Assembly: GCA_963674575.2 (NCBI GenBank)
Contig: CAXXQT010000005.1
Span: forward strand, 496,001-560,000
DNA length: 64,000 nt
Direction: 5' to 3'
From: JAAYAY01 sp963674575
GTDB lineage: Bacteria > Planctomycetota > Planctomycetia > Pirellulales > Thermoguttaceae
A program made the translations under genes and the position numbers. The first letter of the stretch is position 1, and every line of letters begins with the position of its first letter. Shown here one piece after another: positions 1 to 9,612 of this stretch. The notes below the pieces were generated by a model. The model was not told the DNA's origin and ran no database searches. It worked only from the letters and a program-made list of their open reading frames with translations.

Positions 1-1
1 A

Positions 2-1456
2 GCCGGCGCGCTCCTTCTCCTTTTTGCCATCGGAATCGAGTTCTCGCTCGAGGAGCTTGCCCGCTTGGGTCGGTTCTTTTTCGTCGGCGGCACCGCTCAA
101 ATGCTACTCGTTGCTGCCCCGATCTGGCTAATGTGTGTGCTGTTCGGCATCTCTTGGAAGTCGGCATTGTTGATTGCGGCGGCAACGGCGCTCAGTTCGA
201 CCGTGCTCGTGTACCGGGCGCTGACTGAATGGGGAGAAACGGCCTCGTCACAAGGTCGGCGAGCCATCGGAGTTCTCCTGTTTCAAGACGCCGCTTTGGT
301 ACCGTTGATGTTGCTGGTTCCCCTCCTGGTTGGTAACAAGCAGGATCTGGGAGCGCTGGCCTACTTGCTGCTGGCCCTGAATTCCCTGCTGTTCGTCGCC
401 GCGATCCCACTGCTACGCAGGGTGCTTGCGAGGTGGGCGGCGCCACTCTTGAGCGATTTGCAGAGCGTTGAACTGGTCATCCTGTTCGCTTTGATTATCC
501 TCATCGGTTTCTGCCTGGGAGCGTACGTCGCGGGCCTGCCGCCAGCCCTGGGCGCCTTTGCTGCCGGCCTGGTCATGAACGGAAACCGACTGACGGGCCA
601 AGTCGACGCCTTGATCCTGCCTTATCGTGAAACGTTCGGTGTCGTCTTCTTTGTGAGCCTGGGCACGCTCTTTGACGTGCGCGTCTTCATGGACAGCCCC
701 GTGCTGCTCTGCGCTGGCCTTTTTGCAGTCCTGGTTCTCAAGTCTGGGGCGGCGGCCGTCGCCTTGCGTTTGACCCGACTGCCGTGGCACGCGGCGGTGG
801 GCATGGGCATGGGCTTGGCACAGTTGGGTGAATTGTCCTTCGTCTTACTCGCGGAAGGCCAGCATGCGGGCCTCATCAGTGACCTCGACTATAGCCGGAT
901 GCTGTTTGTCGCGATGGGGACGCTCCTCCTCACACCCATGTTGCTGAAGTACGGGCTCCAGTGGAGTCGCCGTGGGCCTCAAGTGCCCCAAATGGCGAAA
1001 GAGGGCCTAGTCACCCTCCCCCCGGCACCCGAGGAGGCAATTGTTATCGGCCTTGGGCCCATGGGCCGGCAGGCTGTCTCTCAATTGGAGATCATGGGTA
1101 TCGACGTCTGCCTAATCGATTTGAGCCCTGTGAATCTCCATGCGTATGCCCAGCAGGGCTTTCGTACAGTATCAGGCGATGGGAGCGATCCGGGCGTGCT
1201 CCTACGCGCCGACGCTCAACATGCGCGGCTTGCCATCGTCTGTGTCCCCAACGATCGCAGTGCACTGCAGATCGTGACGGTGCTATGCCAATTGAACCCA
1301 AGGTGTGTCGTCGTCGTGAGGTGCCGGTATCAGTCAAACAACGCCGCGTTGAAGAATGCCGGCGCAAACGCTGTGGTGACTGAGGAAGCGGAGGCATCAC
1401 GGGCGTTGCTACGACTTCTGGAACGTATACGCGAACCGGAGAGCAAACAATCTTAG
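2..1456 (+). CDS. CPA2-type monovalent cation:proton antiporter with TrkA-N domain (5' partial)
   Basis: This is an inner-membrane K+ or Na+/H+ exchanger of the KefB/CPA2 family that enters the window already open. The frame is readable from base 2 and the first residues (LLLFAIGIEFSLEEL) are a typical CPA2 membrane segment, so the TTG at 65 is not the true start. About ten hydrophobic helices fill the first ~320 visible residues. A cytoplasmic TrkA-N/Rossmann domain follows, with a GLGPMGRQAV nucleotide-binding motif at about residue 350 and an acidic residue ending beta-2 (VCLIDLS). Such domains gate the transporter in response to NAD(H) or glutathione adducts. The C-terminus ends shortly after the TrkA-N fold, so there is no TrkA-C domain. 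The family call is firm; the transported ion cannot be told. Confidence 0.9.
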   Translation, partial: AGALLLLFAIGIEFSLEELARLGRFFFVGGTAQMLLVAAPIWLMCVLFGISWKSALLIAAATALSSTVLVYRALTEWGETASSQGRRAIGVLLFQDAALVPLMLLVPLLVGNKQDLGALAYLLLALNSLLFVAAIPLLRRVLARWAAPLLSDLQSVELVILFALIILIGFCLGAYVAGLPPALGAFAAGLVMNGNRLTGQVDALILPYRETFGVVFFVSLGTLFDVRVFMDSPVLLCAGLFAVLVLKSGAAAVALRLTRLPWHAAVGMGMGLAQLGELSFVLLAEGQHAGLISDLDYSRMLFVAMGTLLLTPMLLKYGLQWSRRGPQVPQMAKEGLVTLPPAPEEAIVIGLGPMGRQAVSQLEIMGIDVCLIDLSPVNLHAYAQQGFRTVSGDGSDPGVLLRADAQHARLAIVCVPNDRSALQIVTVLCQLNPRCVVVVRCRYQSNNAALKNAGANAVVTEEAEASRALLRLLERIREPESKQS

Positions 1457-1868
1457 CCCACTTTTTGCTGGAAATGTCGGCGGCGGGCAGAAGTTGAGCC
1501 AGGATGGCGGCTGGAATTGATCCAGTTGCTTGCTGGGGTCTTGATAATGATCGAAGGCAAGTGGAGGATTTGGATTCCGAGACGTTGACAGAGTTCTGCA
1601 ACGGCTGCGTAGATTCTCAGATTGTAGACCGCAGTCCGCTGGTCGAGTTGTGTGGCAGCGAACGCAACGGTGACGATGACAGCCAAGACGGACGGGGAGT
1701 ACTTCATGTTACTATAATCCTCAGGATTACACGGGGCAGAGAGAAGTGACATCAAATGGTGCCCTTCTCACAACGTGCCTGGTGGCGGAAAAATCACCCT
1801 TGGGGTTGGTCAACGGCCAGTCAGGACAGAATAGGCCGATCGCGAGGGTTTTCGCAGTGCACGCCTCG
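1457..1868. repeat. Intergenic region holding a relic of the integrase-transposon 5' flank
   Basis: There is no convincing gene here. On the minus strand, bases about 1690-1865 match the flank that precedes the transposase start in the copies at 9600-9750 and 54565-54720: an ATGAAGT start context, a CTATAATCCT motif, then GTGACATCAAATGGT and CCCTTCTCA blocks, and a CGCGAGGGTTTTCGC block near 1840. A minus-strand frame of about 80 codons from 1708 starts with the same ATGAAG context, but its protein does not resemble the transposase. I read it as a decayed third copy of the element's upstream end. Confidence 0.55.
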
Positions 1869-3149
1869 TTATGGCTCCAATACCGGAAGCACCACGGTAA
1901 TGTGTGTTCCGTTGCCCGGCGAACTGTTCACCATCGTGCATCCGCCAAACAGGTGGGCACGCTGGTGAAGCCCTTCCAACCCGAAACGGCCTTTCTCCAC
2001 ACTCATCGGGTCGAAGCCGATCCCCCAGTCCTCGATGTCTAAACGAATGGAGCCGTCTTGTTGCGTCAGGGCGACGCAGACCTTGTCGCTCTTGGAGTGA
2101 CGCCAAGCGTTGACAAGTCCTTCTTGAACAATTCTGAATATGGCGGTCTCCAGTGGCGCCGCCAAACGATCAAACTGCACTTCATGCGAGAAGACGATAT
2201 CGATGTCGTTGCGCTTGCGGTTCTCCAAGACGAGATGCTCGATAGCTGCCAACAGGCCAAACTCGTCGAGGACCTCTGGCCTCTGTCGATTCATCAGCTG
2301 CCGGGCTTCCCTGAGGCTATCGTCAAGCAGTAACACGGCGGTGCGAAATTCTTGCCCCACGACATCGGGACATCGTTCTCCAACAAGTCGCAATTGACCC
2401 TCGAGGTGCATCTTGGCTGCCGTCAGCGGTTGGATGAATCCATCGTGTATTTCATATGCCGCCAGCTTTCGGTCCCGTTCGTACAGGTCCAGAGATCGTC
2501 GCAGCTGCCCATTCGCTTCGGTCAATTCGTCGGTGCGCGATGCGACCAGTTCTTCAAGATGGTCTCGGTGCGCAGCGAGCTCTTGTTCTGCTTGCTTCAC
2601 TACGGAAATGTCCGTCACGGCGGTGCGCAATTGAAAATCGTCAGCGTCCTGACTTGATGCGACAGTCGATTCCAGTTTGGCCCAGAATGGCTCGCCACCC
2701 CTCGCTCGGATCCGCAACTCGCACGTCTGCCGATGCCGGGAGTCCCGCAGCGCTCGGTAGTGCAAGTACAGCACGTCCTCATCTTCGGCAACCACAAAGG
2801 CGGAAAACCGCTGCTTAAGGAGCGACTCTCTGCCCACGCCCAGCATGTCCGCAAGGGTCAGATTCGCCTCGAAAATGAGCCCTTTCCGACTCAGGGTCGC
2901 GTAACCGACAGGTGCAAAATCATAAAGATCGGAATACCTGTCGCGTGAGACGATGATCTCATCCTGAGCTCGGCGAAGTTCCTCGTTCTGCAGTTCCAGT
3001 TCAATCTCGTGCGTTCGTAGCTCTTGCACCAGCTTGGAGACCGCTTCCGGCGATAGATCCGGCAGATGCTCGGCCTGAGGCCGCAGTCTGGCTTCGGCCT
3101 GCATCCGCAATTCGGCGAGACTCATCTTGCCGGATTCGTTTCCTGCCAT
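1869..3149 (-). CDS. PAS-domain sensor histidine kinase, NarL/DegS (HisKA_3) type
   Basis: A cytoplasmic two-component sensor of 426 aa. The start at 3149 is chosen because AAGGTGAG precedes it and it lies 4 nt after the upstream kinase gene; a longer frame from 3248 would overlap that gene. It has an N-terminal helical segment, a PAS domain at about residues 60-180 (SDLYDFAPVGYATL), a coiled coil, then a HisKA_3-like dimerisation segment with the likely phospho-acceptor His in YEIHDGFIQPL, and a HATPase_c domain with LVNAWRHSKS as N-box and DWGIGFDP as G-box. Its N-terminal ~100 residues closely resemble those of the neighbouring kinase, pointing to duplication of the sensor half. It should phosphorylate a LuxR-type regulator, but none is next to it in the window. 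Confidence 0.88.
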   Translation of the reverse strand: MAGNESGKMSLAELRMQAEARLRPQAEHLPDLSPEAVSKLVQELRTHEIELELQNEELRRAQDEIIVSRDRYSDLYDFAPVGYATLSRKGLIFEANLTLADMLGVGRESLLKQRFSAFVVAEDEDVLYLHYRALRDSRHRQTCELRIRARGGEPFWAKLESTVASSQDADDFQLRTAVTDISVVKQAEQELAAHRDHLEELVASRTDELTEANGQLRRSLDLYERDRKLAAYEIHDGFIQPLTAAKMHLEGQLRLVGERCPDVVGQEFRTAVLLLDDSLREARQLMNRQRPEVLDEFGLLAAIEHLVLENRKRNDIDIVFSHEVQFDRLAAPLETAIFRIVQEGLVNAWRHSKSDKVCVALTQQDGSIRLDIEDWGIGFDPMSVEKGRFGLEGLHQRAHLFGGCTMVNSSPGNGTHITVVLPVLEP

Positions 3150-3153
3150 ACGC

Positions 3154-4431
3154 TCACCTTTGCTCCACAGGTATGGTGAAGCAGAAGGTGGAACCTCTTC
3201 CCATGCCTTCCGATTCGACCCAAATGCGTCCGCCATGTACTTCGACAATGCGTTTCACCAGCGACAGCCCCAAGCCCGATCCTTGAGCTTTTCGCTCCAG
3301 TTGGACAAATGGCGCGAAGACGGTGTCTTGATACTGTGGATCAATTCCTGCCCCATTGTCTCGGACGTAGCACACCTGGCCCTCCGCTTCCTGCCGCATC
3401 CCCACCTCGACGCATGGTTCAGGCTGTGCACCCCGATATTTGACAGCATTTTCAATGAGATTCTGCAGCACTTGCCCCAGTTGCATACGATCAGCATGGA
3501 AGATGGGCAAATCAGACGCAACTTCAACGTGTACACCCGCCTCGGAAATCATGCCACTGAGCGTCTCGAGCGTCTCACCCACTAAATCCGCCAGGACTAC
3601 GTCTTCCGCAGGGCCGACGAGACGCCCAATCCGGGACAGCTCCAGTAACCCGTCCAACAGGTTTGCAGCTTTATCCGCCGCTGTGGACAATCGTTGCAGA
3701 CAATCTGTCACCGACCCCAGATCTCCCGTGTTCAGATCCTCCTCAATCGCCCCCACGTAGCCCTTGATCGTAATCAAAGGACTCTTGAGATCGTGAGAGA
3801 TTGTGTGAGCGAAGCAATCGAGTTCCGCGTTCTTGGCTTCCAACTCGGCAAACAGTCTCTCGCGCTCCTTCTCCACACGCTTGCGTTCGTCGATGCAGGT
3901 GAGGGCCAATTGTATCTGGCTCCCAACTCCTTCGACGTTGCGCACGGAAACGCCCTTCAGACTGGTCCAAGACGGACCACATGCCGTGCGCATTCGCACT
4001 TCGCACGATTCCCCCGCCTGGGACGCGAGCAGATCGCGGCGGTACTTGTAGTATACGTCCTGGTCGGCGTCGAAAATGGAGAAAGACAATGGCTGATTGA
4101 CCAGATGCGTCCGTTCGACCCCCAACATTTCCGTCACGGTCAGGTTCGCTTCGAGAATGAGGCCCTTCTCACCGACGGTCAGGTATCCGACGGGCGCAAA
4201 GTCGTAGAGGTCCGAATACTTGTCGCGTGATTCGACAAGCTCTTCCTGGATGCGGCGGAGCTCCTCGTTCTGCGACTCCAGCTCGATCTGGTGCGTTTGG
4301 AGATCGTGAACCAGCTTGTGGACATCTTCAGAGGAGATGCCAGACGCGACTTGGTGATCGTCTGGAGTCTCGGCTTCGGCCTGCTTTCGCAAGTGAGCCA
4401 GTTCACCGGCCTCGGGTAGCTTGTGGCTCAT
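3154..4431 (-). CDS. PAS-domain sensor histidine kinase, HisKA type
   Basis: A soluble histidine kinase of 425 aa. I start at ATG 4431 (MSHKLPEAG), which has GGAGA 8 nt upstream; an in-frame TTG at 4446 overlaps that ribosome-binding site. The order is an N-terminal helix with a coiled coil, a PAS domain at about 65-165, a second coiled coil, HisKA at about 205-270 with the phospho-acceptor in HTISHDLKSPL, and HATPase_c with N-box NLIENAVKYRG and G-boxes RDNGAGI and GSGLGLSLV. There is no receiver domain or membrane segment. It sits between the CheB/CheR/PAS gene and the NarL-type kinase, all on the minus strand, so the three proteins probably share one sensory task. Confidence 0.9.
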   Translation of the reverse strand: MSHKLPEAGELAHLRKQAEAETPDDHQVASGISSEDVHKLVHDLQTHQIELESQNEELRRIQEELVESRDKYSDLYDFAPVGYLTVGEKGLILEANLTVTEMLGVERTHLVNQPLSFSIFDADQDVYYKYRRDLLASQAGESCEVRMRTACGPSWTSLKGVSVRNVEGVGSQIQLALTCIDERKRVEKERERLFAELEAKNAELDCFAHTISHDLKSPLITIKGYVGAIEEDLNTGDLGSVTDCLQRLSTAADKAANLLDGLLELSRIGRLVGPAEDVVLADLVGETLETLSGMISEAGVHVEVASDLPIFHADRMQLGQVLQNLIENAVKYRGAQPEPCVEVGMRQEAEGQVCYVRDNGAGIDPQYQDTVFAPFVQLERKAQGSGLGLSLVKRIVEVHGGRIWVESEGMGRGSTFCFTIPVEQR

Positions 4432-4654
4432 TCGTCCGTTCTCCAAAGCCTGACTTCCGGTGCGCCTTCATGCGTTTCCACCTAAACCCTGAGGCGGGTT
4501 GCGTGGCACGCCAGACAATCACCACTTACAGCATACGGACCATCGGCTGTACCGTAACCCCCCCCGAGTGACTGCGGTGCAGGGACGATCTCGTAGTGGG
4601 GGCCGCGCAGATACCTCCTCGCTATCAGTTGGTGAGTGTAATGGGACGATGTTC

Positions 4655-7600
4655 CTACGTCCCCCCCTTCAGCCCAGCCATAGCCTTTGAAATGGTGGCC
4701 ATGCCGATTGCCTTTCCTTCCTCATCTGTCAGCAAAGACAGCGTGAGTAGAACAGGGATCTTCTCGCCGGCTCTGCTCTGCCACAGACTCTCGATATTGC
4801 GTATGACTTCACCGCCCTTGCACCGTCTGAGCAGTTCATCGGCCTGCTCGTGACACTCAGACGGGACCAACTTCTTAAACGTTTCCCCGATGAGTTCCTC
4901 GCGCGTCCACCCGCAGACACGTTCCGTCTCGTCGTTCAAGTTGACAATCCTGCCCTCCATATCCTCGATCACGATCGGATCTGCGCCATCGAGGAACACG
5001 CGCGACATCATCCGTAGCTCCGCCTCCAACTCCCTACGAACCTGCCTCTCCAACTTCTTTCGTTGGGTGGTCTCATCGAAGGTGATCACGACTCCGTCGA
5101 TCACGTTGCCCACGGTGCGATAAGGCCGAACCCGCATGATGAAACTGCGCTCATCCTCACTTTCCACCTCGGCTTCCCGCACTGCCAGATCCCTGAGGAC
5201 CCGCTGGCCGCATTTGGAGAGGTCGGTATTCCTGAGGGTGGAAGCCAAATGCTTGATCGGGCGGCCGGAATCAGCGGCGGTCAGCGGGACGATCTCAGTC
5301 GCCTTGGGCGTGAAGCGGCGGACTCGCAGGTCGGTGTCCAGGAAGATGGTGGCTATCTCGGTTGCGTCCAGGAGGTTCTTCATGTCGTCGTTGGTCGTCG
5401 ACAGTTCGTCGATTCGAGCCTGAAGCTCCGCATTGACAGTGGCCGATTCCTCGTTGAGCGATTGCAGTTCCTCTTTCGAGGTTTCCAACTCCTCATTCGT
5501 GCTCTGCAATTCCTCGTTGGTCGATTGGAGTTCCTCGTTGGTGGACTTCAGTTCTTCGTTGGATGTCTCCAACTCCTCAATGGTCGTTTGCAGACTCTCC
5601 CTGGTGTGCTGGAGTTCCCGTTCGATTTCTTCGGGGCGCTTGCCCTTACGTTTCGCGGAAGACTGTTTAGTCACCCGCTGTTCAGCTTTCGTGGGCGCCT
5701 CGGTCTCATCAAATACGACCATCATCAGGCCACGCATGGCGATCTGCTCTAGAATGGGCTTGACCGTCAGATTTAAGAACAGTTGGCCGCTGTTGTATTG
5801 TACGCGCAAGCCTCTGTAGGTCACTTCTTGCTTGTGAGTGGCAACCTGACGGATAGCAGTCGTCAGTTCCGCTTTCAGCCCGGAACGCGCCATCTCCACA
5901 ATATTCATACTGGCCTTCCCCTCGGCAGGTTCCAGGAACCTGCCGGTGCGCCCGTGGATGTAGATGACGTTGCTGGCGTCGTTGATAATCGCACACGGCG
6001 GAGTATCGCTCTGCTGGAGAATCGTTTCGACAAGTTGCAGCGCACTGAGTTCTTCGGCTCTCTGCACGGTTTCCAGAACCTCTCGCTCTTGGGTTTCGCT
6101 GGTTGTCGGCGCCACAGGAACGTGTAACACCGGGTGAGTGGCTGTGGCAGAGGGCCGGCGGCGGTAGATCTTCCACTTCCTTTGGATCGAAGTGAAGAGG
6201 TCTGTGGCCTGCCCAATCGTCTCCGAAGAACCGAGAAAGAGGATGCCGTCGGGCTTCAGGCTGTAGTGGAATATGGGCAGCAGCTTCCTTTGCAGTTCCG
6301 TCCCCAAGTAGATCAGCAGGTTGCGGCAACAGAGCAGGTCCAACTTCGTGAAGGGCGGATCCTTAATGACGTTCTGAGGGGCAAATACCAACATCTCCCG
6401 AATCTGTTTCTTCACCCGGTACTGGCCGTCCTCCTCCTTGACGAAGAAGCGTTTGATCCGTTCGGGGCCCACGTCGACTGCAATGCTCTCCGGGTAGAGG
6501 CCGGCACGCGAGGTATCGATGGCGTCCTCGTCGATGTCGGTTCCGAATATCTGGACGTGAAAGTGCCGCCCGATTTGCTCCATATACTCGTGCAACAGGA
6601 TGGCCACCGAATACGCTTCCTCGCCGCTGGAGCAGCCGGGCACCCAGACGCGTACCGCCTCATCATCCGGCTTGTCCCCCAGCAACTGTGGTAATGCCTG
6701 AGTCTGAAGGGCCTCGAATGCCTCCGGGTCTCTGAAGAAGCTGGTGACTCCGATCAGTAATTCCTTGAAAAGGATGCCCGCCTCTCGGTCGCTCTCGTGG
6801 AGGTAACGTACGTAATCCGAAATGCTGTCGATCTGATGGATGTTCATCCGTCGCTCGATGCGGCGGCAAATCGTATTCTTCTTGTAGAGCGAGAAATCGT
6901 GGTTGGTTCTGGTACGCAGGAGAACGAAGACTTTCTGCAACGCGCTGTCAACAGCTCCTTCGGCGGGGGCAACCTTGGGCGCAATTCTCTGCGTTGCGTG
7001 CTTGGTGTACCTGACCAACTGTTGGGGCATCTCTCTTGGTGGCAGCACATAATCTACCAACCCCGTGGCAATCGCGCTCCGGGGCATCCCGTCGTATTTT
7101 GCCGACTCCTCGTCCTGGACCATCACCATGCCAACTTCAGCCTTGATCGCCCTCACACCCAGAGTGCCATCCGTTCCCGTGCCGGAGAGGATAATGCATA
7201 CCGCGTCGCGTTCCTCGTCTTGAGCCAGCGACCGGAAGAAGGAGTCGATCGGCAAGTTGGTTCCGCGCGGCTGGCTCAGCTCCATCAGGTTCAGCACGCC
7301 GTGCAGGATGGTCAGTTCCTTGTTGGGCGGGATGACGTAAACGTGGTTCGGTTCCACCCGCATTCCATCCCTGACCTGACAGACGGGCATCTTGGTTCGC
7401 TTCTGCAGCAGTTCTGGCAGGATACTGACGTGAGTCGGGTCCAGATGCACGACCAACACGAAGCCGATGCCCGCATCCGCGGGCATTTCTTCAAAGAACG
7501 CCTCCAGCGCCTCCAATCCGCCAGCGGAAGCTCCAATGCCGACGATTGGAAAGCTCGGCAAAGTTCCACTCGTTGGCTTCGCTTTTGGATTAGGCTCGGC

Positions 7601-7768
7601 CCTTTCGTCCACTTGCCCAGGCAGCTTGCCGGCCTTATCACCGCCGGCCTTCTTTGGGGCCTTGGTGGTTGCCTTCTTCTTGGCTATCCTCTTCTTCGGC
7701 CCATCCGAAACCTTCTTGACAGCGGCAGACTTCTTCTTCGTTGATCGGTTCGCTTTCTTGTCGGCCAA
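4655..7768 (-). CDS. CheB-CheR-PAS fusion sensor protein
   Basis: A 1037-aa fusion joining both chemotaxis adaptation enzymes to PAS sensors. Residues 1-70 are Lys/Ala-rich and probably disordered. Residues ~72-260 form a CheB methylesterase (Ser in IGASAGG, His in VVHLDPTHV, Asp in GTGTDGT). Residues ~285-560 form a CheR methyltransferase (GCSSGEEAYS SAM loop, CRNLLIYL). A PAS-like region (~590-700), a long ESTNEEL-type coiled coil (~715-800) and two more PAS domains follow. It has no CheB receiver domain and no kinase, as is usual in this family, so it probably works with the two downstream kinases in non-chemotactic signalling. The start is TTG at 7768. A degraded copy of the leader element described below lies about 100 nt upstream. 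Confidence 0.92.
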   Translation of the reverse strand: MADKKANRSTKKKSAAVKKVSDGPKKRIAKKKATTKAPKKAGGDKAGKLPGQVDERAEPNPKAKPTSGTLPSFPIVGIGASAGGLEALEAFFEEMPADAGIGFVLVVHLDPTHVSILPELLQKRTKMPVCQVRDGMRVEPNHVYVIPPNKELTILHGVLNLMELSQPRGTNLPIDSFFRSLAQDEERDAVCIILSGTGTDGTLGVRAIKAEVGMVMVQDEESAKYDGMPRSAIATGLVDYVLPPREMPQQLVRYTKHATQRIAPKVAPAEGAVDSALQKVFVLLRTRTNHDFSLYKKNTICRRIERRMNIHQIDSISDYVRYLHESDREAGILFKELLIGVTSFFRDPEAFEALQTQALPQLLGDKPDDEAVRVWVPGCSSGEEAYSVAILLHEYMEQIGRHFHVQIFGTDIDEDAIDTSRAGLYPESIAVDVGPERIKRFFVKEEDGQYRVKKQIREMLVFAPQNVIKDPPFTKLDLLCCRNLLIYLGTELQRKLLPIFHYSLKPDGILFLGSSETIGQATDLFTSIQRKWKIYRRRPSATATHPVLHVPVAPTTSETQEREVLETVQRAEELSALQLVETILQQSDTPPCAIINDASNVIYIHGRTGRFLEPAEGKASMNIVEMARSGLKAELTTAIRQVATHKQEVTYRGLRVQYNSGQLFLNLTVKPILEQIAMRGLMMVVFDETEAPTKAEQRVTKQSSAKRKGKRPEEIERELQHTRESLQTTIEELETSNEELKSTNEELQSTNEELQSTNEELETSKEELQSLNEESATVNAELQARIDELSTTNDDMKNLLDATEIATIFLDTDLRVRRFTPKATEIVPLTAADSGRPIKHLASTLRNTDLSKCGQRVLRDLAVREAEVESEDERSFIMRVRPYRTVGNVIDGVVITFDETTQRKKLERQVRRELEAELRMMSRVFLDGADPIVIEDMEGRIVNLNDETERVCGWTREELIGETFKKLVPSECHEQADELLRRCKGGEVIRNIESLWQSRAGEKIPVLLTLSLLTDEEGKAIGMATISKAMAGLKGGT

Positions 7769-7861
7769 TGTGCTGCCCTATTCGTAGCGAGTCTCTTGCG
7801 CTCTCTGCAACGCGCCGACAATCGGCCCGGAACCCTTATGTGCGTGCATTCCGAAGGTCTT

Positions 7862-7963
7862 CCAGCGTGGTAGAACGCCCTGAATCTCTCGACAACGTTG
7901 CGTGATTGTTCAGAGCCCCCCTCGAGCAGATTCCGGCCGATCTTCAGCTGCCATCCCGACCGA
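7862..7963 (-). ncRNA. Degraded fourth copy of the structured leader element
   Basis: Read on the minus strand, this follows a promoter with the same layout as that at 46511-46537 (ACGCAA/ATTGTA on the plus strand, spacing 15, at 7969-7995). It then carries recognisable remains of the GTCGGATG...CTGAAGA...GGGGGG block and part of the long hairpin (GGGCGTTC, CCACGCTGG). The strong pairing seen in the other copies is largely lost. It ends about 100 nt before the CheB/CheR gene start. Confidence 0.35.
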
Positions 7964-8180
7964 CGTACATTGTACGGTCCGTGTAAAGAACGCAACAGCC
8001 CACGAGGGCCCCGGTCACGTGTGCCCGCATTCCATTCCCCTGAGTGACCAGGAAGTGATGCCGAGGCCACCCTTTGGACGATCGAGCCGCCATCAACGAA
8101 GTCTTAGCTGGTTGCTCTGCGGATGCAACAGGGTGGTGGATTCCGTGCTCAGGCGTATACTGATTCAACGCACATTCCCC
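7964..8180 (+). repeat. Duplicated upstream region of the UPF0270-like gene (copy 1)
   Basis: This stretch parallels 46505-46654. Both contain the CATTGTACGGT block at the left end, and on the right a CGTATACT(G)GTTCA or CGTATACTGATTCA block directly before the gene. In the intact copy TATACT is the -10 box of a promoter whose transcript would begin at or next to the start codon. Here the -10 box is kept but the start ATG has become ACG at 8169-8171. Confidence 0.55.
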
Positions 8181-8390
8181 ATGCAATTGTCGGCCGCAGC
8201 ACTGCGGGCCATTGTGAAAGAGTTTGTCACCCGCGACGGCACAGACCACGCTGCGATTGAACCTCGTATCGAGAAGGTGCTGTGCGAACTTCAATTCGGC
8301 CAAATTCAACTGCATTCTGATGACATAACTCGAACGCGCAACCTGCTGGCAACGGAAGAGAGGCGACCTACTGGCTCTCGGCATGAGTAG
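8181..8390 (+). pseudogene. UPF0270 (YheU)-like gene, decayed copy
   Basis: The protein from ATG 8181 (69 aa) matches the intact copy at 46655-46876 almost throughout (ALRAIV-EFVTRDGTDH, AIEPRIE, LEL-like helix, TR-NLLAT). It follows the YheU/UPF0270 pattern of IP-x-L...FV-RDGTD...V...L-G. Compared with the intact copy, the original ATG is ACG and two bases are missing four codons later, so the conserved MHIPHAKL start cannot be made. Translation could only resume at ATG 8181, which has no ribosome-binding site. The function of the family is unknown. Confidence 0.6.
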
Positions 8391-8511
8391 TTGCTTTCGA
8401 CCACGTGGGGCCGGTGGCAGGCTATAGATGGCCTGCCGTTTACTCAACGGGCCTCGGACGCAACAAGAATGTGGCAGGACGCCGCGACGATACCACTTCA
8501 CCGGTTGCCCG

Positions 8512-9612
8512 CTACGCTGCCTTCCGCTCGTACCACTTCAGCGCTCCGCCGAGCGATTCTTGAAACACAAGGTCATCACGGCGAAGTGATGGAACCTCTT
8601 CCGGCTCCACGCCCGTATCGACTTGCCCCGGCGTCCGGTACTTCAACCCGCGGTGCGTTCGCTTGGTGTGGTAGTAATCGACAAAAGTGTTGATGAGATG
8701 CCTCAGATGGCTCTCTCCAAAGACCAAGAACCGGTCGAGGCACTCCTCCTGTATTGTCCTTGCATAACGCTCCGCGATGGCATTCATATTGGGCCGCCGC
8801 GGTCCTATCCGCACAGGTTTTATGCCCTGGCTCTTGAGCATCTTCCGGAAGTCCCGCGTGAACTTCGTGTCCGCATCGTGAACGATGTACTTGGGCGGTT
8901 TTTCGAGTTCGCCGAAGAACACGCACAAATTGCGAGCCATCTGCTTCATCCATTCGTTGTTCGGATTCGGGGTCATTCCCAGGATGTGGACCTTTCGGGT
9001 TTCCAGGTGAATGAAGAACAAGACGTAATAGTCCACCCAGCCGCCCATGGTCAGCACCGGCTTGGTGAAGAAGTCGCAAGCCCAGAGCGTCGAGGCATGG
9101 CGGCGAAGGAAATTGGCCCACGTGTTGTCCGGGTTGCCGGGCGGCTCGGGCTTGAAGCCGTTGTCGCGCAAGATCCGGTTGATCGTGGTCCGACCAATTC
9201 TCTGGTATCCAAGCCGATACAACTCACCCTTGATTCGCCCGGCGCCCCACCCGGTCTCCTTGCGGATCTTGATGACCAGTTCCCGGATCTCTTCCGGCTT
9301 GCGATTCCCGCCCTGCGGGGTCTTCGGCTTGGCCAGCTTCACCTTCTCTTTCGCGCGAGCTTCTTCCTCGGCCTGCACCCAGCGTAGGAACGTGCGGGGG
9401 GTGACGATGGAGATCAGGCCTTTGATCTTGGGCCCGAGCGGTCTGCCGACCTTGAGCAGCTTGTCCCGCTCCGCTTCGGTCGTATCGATCTTCTTGGGCA
9501 GACGTTCCCGGAGAATCTGATTCTCGACCTTCAGGAATTCAACATACTTGGCCAACTCCGACTCGGTCGCATTGGCGATCAGTACCAGCAGCGGGTGCAT
9601 GAGCCACTTCAT
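8512..9612 (-). mobile_element. Integrase-core (rve, DDE) transposase, intact copy
   Basis: A 366-aa transposase. The N-terminal ~100 residues hold a helical DNA-binding region (ELAKYVEFLKVENQIL, then TPRTFLRWVQ), followed by an HTH_21-like segment (ETGWGAGRIKGELYRLGY). The rve catalytic domain has the first Asp in WACDFFTKPV, the second in VHDADTKFT and the Glu in AIAERYARTIQ. The start ATG 9612 is set by conservation with the truncated copy (MKW-MHPLL). No clear terminal inverted repeats were found, so the element's borders are uncertain. A conserved non-coding flank follows on the 5' side of the gene (9613 to about 10230). Confidence 0.88.

Noticed and set aside
6797..7744. Plus-strand frame of 315 codons opposite the CheB/CheR/PAS gene
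   Set aside because: Antisense shadow with His/Arg-rich composition and no ribosome-binding site.
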